A stretch of DNA of 24,136 nucleotides from CAYMRB01 sp964392615 (GTDB lineage Bacteria > Planctomycetota > UBA8108), in the NCBI GenBank assembly GCA_964392615.1, contig CAYMRB010000106.1:1-24136 (forward strand), read 5' to 3'. The notes below the pieces were generated by a model. That model was not told the DNA's origin, did not search any database, and worked only from the letters and a program-made list of their open reading frames with translations. How positions within the stretch are numbered: position 1 is the stretch's first letter; every line of letters starts with the position of its first letter. Positions 15,954 through 23,808 of the stretch are shown here, in pieces. The translations under genes and the position numbers were made by a program.

Positions 15954-17243
15954 TCACAGGAAGTAGTCCGGCCGGCCGTCGACGAGGTGCAGGTCGTCGA
16001 GCTTCTCCGGGTGCTCGATCAGATCCTCGATCCACCAGTTCGCGTGGTTGTAGAGGCACGTCACCTCGCAGCACTCGCGCGCCGCGTCGAACTGGAGGAT
16101 GCGTTCGGCCGTGCTGCGCCGGGTCTGATCGTACGACTCGGCTTCGGCGTACGCGGTGTTCTCGCCGAGGCGGCCGTGCGGCTGGTTGCGGTACACCGGG
16201 CAGTTGTACATCCCGAGCGGGCTGAGGATCTGCCGGAAGAACTGCATGTGGCAATTGCGCGGCTGGTTCGCGTAGTTCGACCACGTGCCGTTCTGGAGCA
16301 CCTTCAGGTTCGTGGTCTTGAAGACCTTGAACGTATCGGTCTCGAGCTGAATCGCCTCTTCGACGCGCTCGCAGACCTGGCGCACGATCGCGTCGAAGCG
16401 CTCGTTCGTCGCCTCGAGGTCGACGATCTCGGCGTTGTTCGCCTCGGCTCGCGTAAGGAACGGCTTGTACGCGATGTAGTCGAAGCCCGCATCGCGCGCG
16501 CGACGGGCGGCATCGACGATCTCGTGCAGGTTCTCGACGATCGTGGTGTCGTTGATGCTCGCGCCCTTCCACGTGACGATGAACGAGTAGCCGATCTTGA
16601 AGTGCGGGTTGATCGCCTTGATCGGCCGCACACCGGCGCAGATCTCGTCGAGCGAGATCGCGCGCTTCGGCTTGTGCATCGCCTGGAATACCTCGTCGGA
16701 CGACGAGTCGAGCGACAGGCGCACCCAATCGTCCTCGTCGAGGCAGTCGGCGACCGCGGCGATCTTGTCCATGCCCGAGCCGTTCGTCACGACGGAGACC
16801 TGCAGCCCGTGCTCCTTCATGAAGCGGACGCTCTCGGCGAACTTCGGGTAGACCGTCGGCTCTCCGCCGCCGATGACGATCACCGAGCGCAGTCCCTTGC
16901 TCGCCATCAACGCGAGCGAGTCGAGCAGCCTCTGGTGGTCGTACTTGATCCCCTTGTTGAGGATGTCCATGTCGACACAGTGATCGCACGCGAAGTTGCA
17001 CGCGGTCGTGATGTCGAGGTTGATCGATACCGGTGCGAAGTCGGGCACCTGCACGTCGTTCGCGTCAACCGGCGCGGCTCCTTCGATCAGGTCGCGTCGC
17101 AGCGCAGCCTGCCAGAGGACGTATTCCTTCAGGTTCGGGAGCGTCCCTTCCTGATGGAGCTTGCGGGCGAAGTCGTGGATCGGCGCGAGCTCGACCTGCT
17201 TCTCGCCCTCGGTCGGCGATGCGGCGTCCGCCGTCTTCTTCAT
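15954..17243 (-). CDS. Radical SAM protein with C-terminal Cys cluster
   Basis: The protein has about 429 residues. The ATG at 17243 is chosen because AAGGAG lies 8 nt upstream and the start overlaps the preceding gene's stop as ATGA. The radical SAM cluster motif is C82-x3-C86-x2-C89 (TTACNFACDHC), followed by the SAM-binding GGGEPT (125-130) and SLDSSSDEVF. After the TIM-barrel region the last third has further cysteines (NCHMQF, MYNCPVYR, ECCEVTCLYN), which may hold an auxiliary Fe-S cluster of SPASM or similar type. Such enzymes use a 5'-deoxyadenosyl radical for demanding C-H or C-C chemistry. The substrate is unknown. Coupling to a Gfo/Idh dehydrogenase suggests a sugar or other small-molecule substrate rather than a peptide; no precursor peptide ORF was seen nearby. 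The N-terminal ~70 residues are variable and helical. Confidence 0.88.
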   Translation of the reverse strand: MKKTADAASPTEGEKQVELAPIHDFARKLHQEGTLPNLKEYVLWQAALRRDLIEGAAPVDANDVQVPDFAPVSINLDITTACNFACDHCVDMDILNKGIKYDHQRLLDSLALMASKGLRSVIVIGGGEPTVYPKFAESVRFMKEHGLQVSVVTNGSGMDKIAAVADCLDEDDWVRLSLDSSSDEVFQAMHKPKRAISLDEICAGVRPIKAINPHFKIGYSFIVTWKGASINDTTIVENLHEIVDAARRARDAGFDYIAYKPFLTRAEANNAEIVDLEATNERFDAIVRQVCERVEEAIQLETDTFKVFKTTNLKVLQNGTWSNYANQPRNCHMQFFRQILSPLGMYNCPVYRNQPHGRLGENTAYAEAESYDQTRRSTAERILQFDAARECCEVTCLYNHANWWIEDLIEHPEKLDDLHLVDGRPDYFL

Positions 17244-18253
17244 GAGCTTCTCTCCTTCTCGGTGGGCGCGGCGTCCGAGCACACCGCGTCGACGCACGCG
17301 GTCAACGTCTCGAGAGCGGCGACGCCCTCGACGAGCGCGCGACCGTCGGTCGGCGTGTCTTTCTCGACGCGATCGAGGAACCCCTCGACGAGGAGATCCA
17401 GCGGATCGCGATACTCGACGCGGCAGTCCCCGGCCTCGAAGTACATCGTGTACTCGGGCAGCCGGATGCCGCGATGGGCTTCGCAGCCGTCGATGGCGTA
17501 CGACGCAGGGCGCGGCGGCTTCGCACAGTGCGTGAATCGGCACCGGACGCGGATCGCCTGCGTCGCGTCGGCCGCATCCCCGTCGGCCGTGTGACGATAC
17601 TCGAACTCGAGCCGCAGATCGGTGCCGTCAGCGTCGAGGAGCTCGGCGCGCGGCACGTGCACCTCGCCGTGGCCGACGAGGCCCTGGAGCATGCTGAGGA
17701 CGTGTGGCGCGGCGTCGAGCACCATCCCGGAACGCGTGGAGATTGGCCCCATCCGCATGTCGAAACGGCGTGGCTTGACCGTGTGGAGCGCCGGGAAGAG
17801 CTCGTAGAAGTACGGCAGCGTGCAAGGCCACTGCGTGATGAGCTCGAGGTGCGTCCCGCGCGACGCGAACGACTCGACGATGCGCTCGGTCTCCGCGCGC
17901 ACGTCGAGCGTCTCGCCGGCGCGCGGCCACCACATCGGCTTCTCGCACAGGCAGTGCGCGCCGGCGCCGGCGACCGCGTCGAGCTGTTCGCGATGGAACT
18001 CGTACGGCGAGCAGATCGCGACCGCATCCGGACGCTCGGCGTCGATCGCGGCGTCGAGCCGTGTGTAGCCGATCGCGTCGATCCCGTAGCGGTCGCGCAG
18101 GTCGATACGAGTCTGCTCGACCGACTCGGTCCGCGTTCCGACGATCCCGACGACGCGGGCACCCGCTATGTGGAGGGAGCGCGCGACGAACTCGCCGATC
18201 CCCTGTCGGGCGCGTCGCGCACCGACGACGATGACTCTGAGCACGCGGCCCAT
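17240..18253 (-). CDS. Gfo/Idh/MocA-family oxidoreductase
   Basis: The protein has about 337 residues. The ATG at 18253 places beta-strand 1 of the Rossmann fold directly at the start (RVLRVIVVGA); a TTG at 18313 would add 20 unrelated residues. Visible features are the dinucleotide fold, DAVAICSPYEFHREQ, and the family hallmark CEKP (103-106) followed by MWW, with a C-terminal alpha/beta domain after about residue 130. The Gly-rich loop reads GARRARQGIGEF, longer than the classical G-x-G-x-x-G. The family oxidises or reduces sugars, inositols and related compounds with NAD(P). In the family a catalytic His or Lys lies beyond the EKP motif; the exact residue is not assigned here. The gene shares ATGA with the radical SAM gene and follows cinA by about 67 nt, so all three may be one transcript. 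The substrate cannot be read from sequence. Confidence 0.88.
   Translation of the reverse strand: MGRVLRVIVVGARRARQGIGEFVARSLHIAGARVVGIVGTRTESVEQTRIDLRDRYGIDAIGYTRLDAAIDAERPDAVAICSPYEFHREQLDAVAGAGAHCLCEKPMWWPRAGETLDVRAETERIVESFASRGTHLELITQWPCTLPYFYELFPALHTVKPRRFDMRMGPISTRSGMVLDAAPHVLSMLQGLVGHGEVHVPRAELLDADGTDLRLEFEYRHTADGDAADATQAIRVRCRFTHCAKPPRPASYAIDGCEAHRGIRLPEYTMYFEAGDCRVEYRDPLDLLVEGFLDRVEKDTPTDGRALVEGVAALETLTACVDAVCSDAAPTEKERSS
17252..17257 (-). promoter_or_regulatory. Internal Shine-Dalgarno AAGGAG for the radical SAM gene
   Basis: AAGGAG on the minus strand lies inside the last codons of the Gfo/Idh gene, 8 nt before the ATG at 17243. Together with the ATGA overlap it argues for efficient coupled translation. 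Confidence 0.75.
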
Positions 18254-18320
18254 AGATACGGCGAAGTCGGCCGCGAGTCCAGCGCGGAGATCGCGCTCGG
18301 AGCCCTTCTTCAACGGACTG

Positions 18321-19616
18321 CTACTCGGTCAACCGCCGCCGTACGAGATCGAGAAGCCGCAGCGCGCTCTGCCGCCGCACGAGGCCTCGATCGCCCCAGA
18401 AGGTGCGCCGCTCGGTCAGGATCTCGTCGTCGTCCGGGCCGGCCATGCCGAGCCACACGAGGCCGACCGGCTTGTCCGCCGTGCCGCCGCCCGGTCCCGC
18501 GACTCCCGTGGCCGCAAGGGCGATGCGCGATCCGAACAGCCGTCGCGCGCCGCTCGCCATCGCGCGGCAGACCGGCTCGGACACGGCGCCGTGCTCGGCG
18601 AGGAGGTCCGGCTCGACGCCGAGTTTCGCGGTCTTGACCTCGTTCTGGTACGCGACGACCGATCCGAGGAAGAACGCCGACGAGCCGCCCCGGTCGGTCA
18701 GCTGCTTCGCGACCAGGCCACCGGTGCACGATTCGGCCGTCGCGATCGTCAGGCCCTGATCGATCAGGAGGTCGTGGACGCGCCGCGCGCACGACGTGTC
18801 GAGCGGATCGCCCGCATCGTCGTTCAGGCCCTCGGGAAGCGGTAGCAGGTCGGCGCCGAAGACGGCCTCCAGCTGCGATCGAACCGCGTCGAGCGCCTCG
18901 TGGCGCGACGGGTCGCGCGCGACGAACTTGAGCAGGATCTCGCCGGGCCGCGCGCTGATGCCGTAGTCGATGTCGTCGCTGACGAGGCCGGCCTCCTGGA
19001 TGCGAGCCTCGACCCAGGATTCGGGCTGCCCGAGCACCAGGGCGCGAACGATGCGCGGCGCCGTCGGGCGGAAGCGCTCGCGAATCGCGGGAGCGACGCA
19101 CTCGCGGAACATCGCGCGCAGCTCGCGCGGCACGCCGGGCAGCGCGGCCACGAAGCCGCGGGGCGTCTCGACCAGGCTGCCGGGCGCGAGGCCGACCGGA
19201 TTGCCCAGCACGGTCGCGCCCTCGACGATCTCGGCTTGCTTGTAGAAGTTCGCGGGGATGTCCTCCTCCCGGCGGCCGCGCTCCAGGATGCGTCGGCGCA
19301 TCGCGTCGCGTGCCGCGGGGTCCTGGACGACCTCGCGGCCGAGCACGCGTGCGAGCACGCGTGCGGTCAGGTCGTCGGCGGTGGGCCCGAGGCCGCCCGA
19401 GAGGAGCACGACCTCGGCGCGTCCGATCGTTTCGCGGATCATCGCCTCGAGGCGCGTCGCGTCGTCGGGGACGAGACGCATCTCGACGACTCGCACGCCG
19501 AGAGAGGTCAGCTCGGCGCCGAGGAACGACCCGTTGAGGTCGCGAGTCTCGCCGCGGGTGAGCTCGGAGCCGGTCAGGCAGACGATGGCGGTGGGCTCTG
19601 GCACGGATCGGTCCAA
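18321..19616 (-). CDS. cinA: CinA-family protein (competence/damage-inducible; NMN deamidase domain)
   Basis: The protein has about 431 residues and two domains. The N-terminal molybdopterin-binding-like (MoCF/COG1058) domain has TGSELTRGETRDLN and SGGLGPTADDLT (73-84). The C-terminal PncC-type domain has TIATAESCTGG (290-300) with the catalytic-region Ser, and TGVAGPGGG (370-378). CinA-type proteins combine ADP-ribose pyrophosphatase and nicotinamide mononucleotide deamidase activities in pyridine nucleotide salvage; some are competence- or damage-linked. The usual start lies near residue 1. The codon here is TTG (19614-19616) without a Shine-Dalgarno, and a GTG four codons later is an alternative. 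The N-terminus is only about 32 bases from the run of Ns, so the true start should be viewed with caution. Confidence 0.93.
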   Translation of the reverse strand: MDRSVPEPTAIVCLTGSELTRGETRDLNGSFLGAELTSLGVRVVEMRLVPDDATRLEAMIRETIGRAEVVLLSGGLGPTADDLTARVLARVLGREVVQDPAARDAMRRRILERGRREEDIPANFYKQAEIVEGATVLGNPVGLAPGSLVETPRGFVAALPGVPRELRAMFRECVAPAIRERFRPTAPRIVRALVLGQPESWVEARIQEAGLVSDDIDYGISARPGEILLKFVARDPSRHEALDAVRSQLEAVFGADLLPLPEGLNDDAGDPLDTSCARRVHDLLIDQGLTIATAESCTGGLVAKQLTDRGGSSAFFLGSVVAYQNEVKTAKLGVEPDLLAEHGAVSEPVCRAMASGARRLFGSRIALAATGVAGPGGGTADKPVGLVWLGMAGPDDDEILTERRTFWGDRGLVRRQSALRLLDLVRRRLTE

Positions 19617-19647
19617 CCGAGGTACGAAGGGGCGGCGGCCGGCGCCC

Positions 19648-19657
19648 NNNNNNNNNN
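19648..19657. other. Assembly gap (10 Ns)
   Basis: Ten consecutive Ns replace sequence between the cinA start and the ffh upstream region. Ten is a common scaffolding placeholder, so the true gap length is unknown and the adjacency of cinA and ffh depends on scaffolding. Confidence 0.98.
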
Positions 19658-19951
19658 GCGGCTGCGGTCGACGCGGAGTCGGCGAGATCCTACCCCGCGA
19701 TCGGCCGCAGAACGAGGTTCTGGGACTCGTCGTCGTCCCCTTCTCCCTCGATCAGGCCGACGGGGTGCGGTCCCGGCTCGGGAGCGCCCACGGCGTCCTG
19801 CGGCGCTCGGAGACCGTTCCGGGACGCTGGTATGAGCCCTGGGCCGGTGTTAACATAGCCGCTCGTTTTTTCGCGACGTACCCGCGGTCGTGGCCGCTTC
19901 TGCCCCGGATCGACTTCTTCACCGGGCTGCTGACGCACGGAAACTACGCTC
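19658..19951. other. Upstream region of ffh, with an unresolved coding-like stretch
   Basis: These 294 bases carry no supported gene. The minus-strand frame that ends with TAG at 19690 reads as a plausible C-terminal tail (GLIEGEGDDDESQNLVL), and the plus strand is also open on the same triplet grid. The left part borders the gap, so this might be the end or start of a gene cut by missing sequence. The A/T-richer patch around 19850-19875 (GTTAACATAG, then TTTTTT) is a plausible promoter or leader for ffh, but I cannot assign boxes. Confidence 0.4.
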
Positions 19952-21469
19952 ATGTTCGAGAGCATCACCAGGCGTTTCACCGGCATTCTGGGCAATATCG
20001 CCCGCAAGAAGATCTCCGAGAAGAACATCCGGGAGGCGCTCCGGGAGATCCGCGTCGCTCTGCTCGAGGCCGACGTCGCGTTCGAGGTGATCAAGGAGTT
20101 CCTCGCTCGAGTCGAGGAGGAAGCGCTCGGCGAGAAGGTCCTGAAGGGCGTCGATCCGGGGCAGCAGTTCATCCACACCGTCTACGAGCAGATGGCGGCC
20201 CTCATGGGGCCGGTGGACACGGACCTCGACTTCCAGAAGAGCGGGCCGACGATCATCCTGATGGCGGGCCTGCAGGGAAGCGGCAAGACGACCACCTGCG
20301 CCAAGCTCGCGCTGCTCCTGCGCAAGGAGCACAAGCGACGTCCGCTCCTCGTCGCGGCCGACATGCAGCGCCCCGCGGCCGTCGATCAGCTCAAGACGCT
20401 CGGCGAGCAGATCAAGATCCCGGTCTACTCCGATCCGGCGGGCAAGCCGCCGGCGATCTGCGCGCAGGCCGTCAAAGAAGCGAAGAAGATGGGCTGCGAC
20501 ACGGTGATCCTCGACACCGCCGGTCGCCTGCACATCGACGAGGAGATGATGGCCGAGGTGCGCGAGGTCGCGAAGAAGACCAAGCCGCACGAAATCTTCC
20601 TGGTCTGCGACGCGATGGTCGGCCAGGACGCCGTCCGCAGCGCGCGCGACTTCAACGAGTCGCTCGAGCTGACCGGCGTCGTGTTGACCAAGCTCGATGG
20701 TGACGCGCGCGGTGGTGCGGCGCTCTCCGTCAAGGCCGTCACGGGCAAGCCGATCAAGTTCGTCGGTGTCGGCGAGAAGCTGCAAGACACGCTGGAGCCG
20801 TTCCGCCCCGAGGGCATGGCGCAACGGATCCTCGGTTTCGGTGACGTCGTCGATCTCGTCGGCAAGGCCCGCAAGGTCGTCGACGAGGAAGAAGCCCTGC
20901 GCATGCAGGAGGACTTGCTCAAGGGCACGTTTACCTTCGAGCACTTCCTGCAGAACCTGTCGGCGGTCAAGAAGATGGGCAGCGTGCGCAAGCTGCTCGA
21001 GCTCGTCCCCGGCATGGGCGCCCAGATGGGCGACATGGACATCGACGACAAGGATCTCCTCCACATCGAGGCGATCATCTCATCGATGACGCCGAAGGAG
21101 CGCCGCCGGCCGGAGGTGCTCAATACGTCGCGCCGCGATCGAATCGCACGCGGCGCCGGGCGTGCGCGCGAAGAGGTCGACGACCTCATCAAGCAATTCG
21201 GCGCCATGAAGAAGATGATGGACCAGATGCAGCGGTCATCCGCCGGCAAGGGCGCCTTCGGCAAGATCAAGTCGATGGTGAACGCCAAGAAGCAGATGGG
21301 CGACATCGGCGGCATGATGGCCAAGATGCAGCAGATGGGCGCGGAGATGGACCCGGAGCAGCCGCAGCAGCGCCGCAAGGGAACGGCGCCTCATCGACCG
21401 AGCAAGGACGAGATCAAGAAGAAGCGCAAGCGCGAGCGGCAGAACAAACGCCGCAGCCGCAAGCGTTGA
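19952..21469 (+). CDS. ffh: Signal recognition particle GTPase Ffh (SRP54)
   Basis: The protein has 505 residues. The N-domain helices start at MFESITRRFTGIL. The G-domain has the P-loop GLQGSGKTTT (106-115), DMQRPAAVDQL, DTAGR (188-192), TKLDGDARGG (246-255) and the closing GVGEKLQD-x2-EPF. The methionine-rich M-domain runs from about residue 325, with LLELVPGMGAQMGDM and the 4.5S RNA-binding helix region MTPKERRRPEVLNTSRRDRIARGAG. The usual RIARGSG is RIARGAG here. The very basic C-terminus (KKKRKRERQNKRRSRKR) is longer than in E. coli Ffh and may add RNA or membrane affinity. With 4.5S RNA and FtsY, Ffh targets nascent membrane and secreted proteins to the translocon. No SRP RNA gene is visible nearby. 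It converges with the next gene, 18 nt apart. Confidence 0.97.
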   Translation: MFESITRRFTGILGNIARKKISEKNIREALREIRVALLEADVAFEVIKEFLARVEEEALGEKVLKGVDPGQQFIHTVYEQMAALMGPVDTDLDFQKSGPTIILMAGLQGSGKTTTCAKLALLLRKEHKRRPLLVAADMQRPAAVDQLKTLGEQIKIPVYSDPAGKPPAICAQAVKEAKKMGCDTVILDTAGRLHIDEEMMAEVREVAKKTKPHEIFLVCDAMVGQDAVRSARDFNESLELTGVVLTKLDGDARGGAALSVKAVTGKPIKFVGVGEKLQDTLEPFRPEGMAQRILGFGDVVDLVGKARKVVDEEEALRMQEDLLKGTFTFEHFLQNLSAVKKMGSVRKLLELVPGMGAQMGDMDIDDKDLLHIEAIISSMTPKERRRPEVLNTSRRDRIARGAGRAREEVDDLIKQFGAMKKMMDQMQRSSAGKGAFGKIKSMVNAKKQMGDIGGMMAKMQQMGAEMDPEQPQQRRKGTAPHRPSKDEIKKKRKRERQNKRRSRKR

Positions 21470-21487
21470 CGCGCGAAGAGCGCTCGT

Positions 21488-22591
21488 TCAGTTGTCGCGG
21501 TCGTTCGGGGCCTCGTGGAGCAGGAACCTGCCGCGCACCGTGTTCCACGAGTCGTGCTTCCCGACGCCGGTGAAGATCAGCGTGAAGTCGAGACCGTCGG
21601 CGCTGATCCACTTGGTCGGGATGTTGGCGTAGAACGTCGACCCGAGACGCTCCCAATTGCCCCAGTAGCCGACCGTCGTCCACGGTCCCCACGGCTCCGG
21701 CGCGTCGAACAGGCCGAGATTGCCCTTGAACGTCGCCCCGTGCTCGGTCGCGAGGAAATAGCGGCGCAGGCCGGGATTGTAGCTGACGCTGAAGCACCAG
21801 CCGACGCCCGTCGGATCCTCGAAGACCGCTTCGCGTCGCTCCGGATCGGCAGTCCACCCTGGCTTGCCATCGGCGTCGAGGCCGGTGAAGAACTCGTAGC
21901 GCGCGCGATCGAGAAGATGGTCGCGGTGCACTCGGGCGAGGTCGATCGCGCCAGGGGCGTGAACCTGGAGCTTGCGGGGGTTGCCGACGTGGCGGACGAA
22001 GTACGTGTAGACGTACTCGTCGCGCGCGCCGGCGTAGTCCTTCCCGAACTGGCAGAAGGTCGGCATGATCAAGCGGCTGGGCTTCTTGAACGCCCAATCG
22101 GCTACCTTCCACGTCAGGCCGTGGTCCGTCGACGTCGCGAGCCGGGTGTCGACGTACGACGCGACTCCCGATCCCGGTCCGAACCACATGTGGAGCACGC
22201 CGTCGAGCGACAGGATGCCGTAGCTCTTGCCGCCGAACGCGGCCTTGCGCAGTCCGTCCTTGCCGCCCCAGAGGTTGACGCCCCGATAATCCGAGGGGCC
22301 CCCCTCCACTCGTGCGACTCCGAGGCTGACGCGGCCAGCGCGGTTCGTGCCGCCGAATCCGCCGCCGTCGCCCCACGCGACGTAGATGTGGTCATCGGCC
22401 GCCCAGGTGGAGGCCCAATTGTCGCTGCCTGGGGCGCGCCGGTCGTGCGTCGATAGGTCGAACTCGACGCCGGCGATCACCCGGCTCGGTGGGTACGGGC
22501 TGCCCGGCGGGGGCGCGAAGGCTAGCCACAGCGAGAGTGCGGTCAGTGCCGATAACATGAAGAAGGTCGTAGAACGGACGAAGGGGGTCAT
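21488..22591 (-). CDS. Secreted Asp-box/beta-propeller protein (DUF4185-like or glycosidase-like)
   Basis: The protein has 367 residues, with a signal peptide or N-terminal anchor (hydrophobic segment at about 10-26, then a Pro-rich linker). The mature part begins with SDNWASTWAADDHIYVAWGDGGG, a pattern of Trp/Asp-rich beta strands. It has one clear Asp-box, STDHGLTW (154-161; S/T-x-D-x-G-x-T-W), typical of sialidase-like BNR repeats. Other blade-like elements are GVLHMWFGPG, YVYTYFVRH, CFSVSYNPGLRRYFLATEHG, LGLFDAPEPWGPWTTV and FTLIFTG. The overall order resembles five-bladed propellers such as DUF4185 and GH43-type folds. The general acid/base residues of a glycosidase cannot be assigned confidently. 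GGAG lies 9 nt before the ATG. It is divergent from the ACP operon. A role in extracellular carbohydrate binding or cleavage is possible but unproven. Confidence 0.75.
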   Translation of the reverse strand: MTPFVRSTTFFMLSALTALSLWLAFAPPPGSPYPPSRVIAGVEFDLSTHDRRAPGSDNWASTWAADDHIYVAWGDGGGFGGTNRAGRVSLGVARVEGGPSDYRGVNLWGGKDGLRKAAFGGKSYGILSLDGVLHMWFGPGSGVASYVDTRLATSTDHGLTWKVADWAFKKPSRLIMPTFCQFGKDYAGARDEYVYTYFVRHVGNPRKLQVHAPGAIDLARVHRDHLLDRARYEFFTGLDADGKPGWTADPERREAVFEDPTGVGWCFSVSYNPGLRRYFLATEHGATFKGNLGLFDAPEPWGPWTTVGYWGNWERLGSTFYANIPTKWISADGLDFTLIFTGVGKHDSWNTVRGRFLLHEAPNDRDN

Positions 22592-22787
22592 GGGCAGCAG
22601 CTCCGATCACTAACAACCGTCATCGTCGGTCGACGGCGCGCATCGGCGTAGTGGCGATTTTCGAGGGGCTGCTAAAGGTCAACTCGCCCGCGGCCGAATC
22701 ATCGCATGAGGGAACGTGCGCCCTTCACTCGACGCGGTCGGAGAAGTCGGGTGGACCCAGCACCAGAATTGCCGAGGCGGATCCCGC

Positions 22788-23105
22788 ATGCCAGTCAACC
22801 AGATCTCAGAGATCCTCGACAGCGTCGTCTATCCCGTCATCGACGAGGTCAACGAGATGGGGCTGCCGTCCGCGCCGCTCGAGAAGACGCCGGACACCGT
22901 CCTTTTCGGTGCCGATGCCTGCTTGGACTCGATGGGGCTCGTCAGCCTCGTCGTCGCGGTCGAGGACCGGATCGAAGACACGACAGAGCACCGCATCACG
23001 CTGGCCGACGAGAAGGCCATGTCGCGGAAGAACAGCCCGTTCCGTTCCGTGGGAGCTCTCGCGGAGTACATCGACGAGCTGCTCGCCGAGGCCTCGGATG
23101 CGTGA
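22788..23105 (+). CDS. Acyl carrier protein-like
   Basis: The protein has about 105 residues, somewhat longer than a primary-metabolism ACP (about 75-85). The phosphopantetheine attachment site is S48 in CLDSMGLVSLV, which matches the D-S-[LM]-G-x-x-S-L-x core; the flanking acidic helix (VAVEDRIEDTTEHRI) also fits. The ATG at 22788 is chosen because the protein reads naturally as MPVNQISEIL; an ATG at 22716 in the same frame would add unrelated sequence. It is the first gene of a tight run: the SDR start is next to its stop and a ligase follows. This points to a dedicated carrier of an acyl or aminoacyl intermediate rather than the general fatty-acid ACP. Confidence 0.85.
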   Translation: MPVNQISEILDSVVYPVIDEVNEMGLPSAPLEKTPDTVLFGADACLDSMGLVSLVVAVEDRIEDTTEHRITLADEKAMSRKNSPFRSVGALAEYIDELLAEASDA

Positions 23106-23808
23106 GATGAGTGATCGGCCGGTCACCCTCGTCACGGGGACGCGCAAGGGAATCGGTCGATTCCTCGCGGAACACTACGTAGACGCCGGCCACACGGTCG
23201 TCGGCTGCAGTCGGGGCGAGCCCGACTGGAAGCTGGAGCACTACGAGCACTTCTGCGCCGACGTCTCCGATGAGAAGGCCGTCCGCAGCGTTTTCTCGGC
23301 CGTCCGGAAGCGGCACGGACGCCTCGATCACCTGGTGAACAACGCCGGCATCGCGTCGATGAACCACTGTCTGCTGACTCCCACGTCGACAGTGGAGAAG
23401 ATCCTCGACACGAACGTGATCGGGACGTTCCTGTTCTGCCGCGAGGCGGCAAGGATGATGCAGAAAGCCGGCTGGGGACGCATCATCAACTTCTCGACGG
23501 TCGCGACGCCGTTGAAGCTCGAGGGCGAGGCGATCTACGCGGCCTCGAAGGCCGCGATCGTGTCGTTGACGGAGGTTCTGGCGCGCGAGCTCGCGGGTTT
23601 CGGCATTACCGTCAACGCGGTCGGACCGACACCGGTAAAGACCGACCTCGTGCGTTCCGTACCGCAGGAGAAGATGGATCGACTGATCGCCCGACAGGCG
23701 ATTCCACGGTTCGGAACCTTCGAGGACGTCGCCAACGTCGTCGATTTCTACCTCCGCAAGGAAAGCGATTTCATCACGGGCCAGAATCTGTTTCTGGGGG
23801 GCGTCTGA
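23098..23808 (+). CDS. SDR-family reductase (FabG-like)
   Basis: The protein has about 236 residues. The NAD(P)-binding motif TGTRKGIG is near residues 13-20 and NNAG near 81-84. The catalytic set is N106 (DTNVIG), S133 (INFSTVA), Y147 and K151 (IYAASK). The C-terminus ITGQNLFLGG is also typical of classical SDRs such as 3-oxoacyl-ACP reductase. The ATG at 23098 has GAGG 6 nt upstream and overlaps the ACP stop by 8 nt; an ATG three codons later (23107) is the alternative. Its stop overlaps the next ATG as TGATG. With an ACP before and a ligase after, it probably reduces a carrier-bound keto-acyl intermediate, though sugar or alcohol substrates are possible. Confidence 0.88.
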   Translation: MREMSDRPVTLVTGTRKGIGRFLAEHYVDAGHTVVGCSRGEPDWKLEHYEHFCADVSDEKAVRSVFSAVRKRHGRLDHLVNNAGIASMNHCLLTPTSTVEKILDTNVIGTFLFCREAARMMQKAGWGRIINFSTVATPLKLEGEAIYAASKAAIVSLTEVLARELAGFGITVNAVGPTPVKTDLVRSVPQEKMDRLIARQAIPRFGTFEDVANVVDFYLRKESDFITGQNLFLGGV

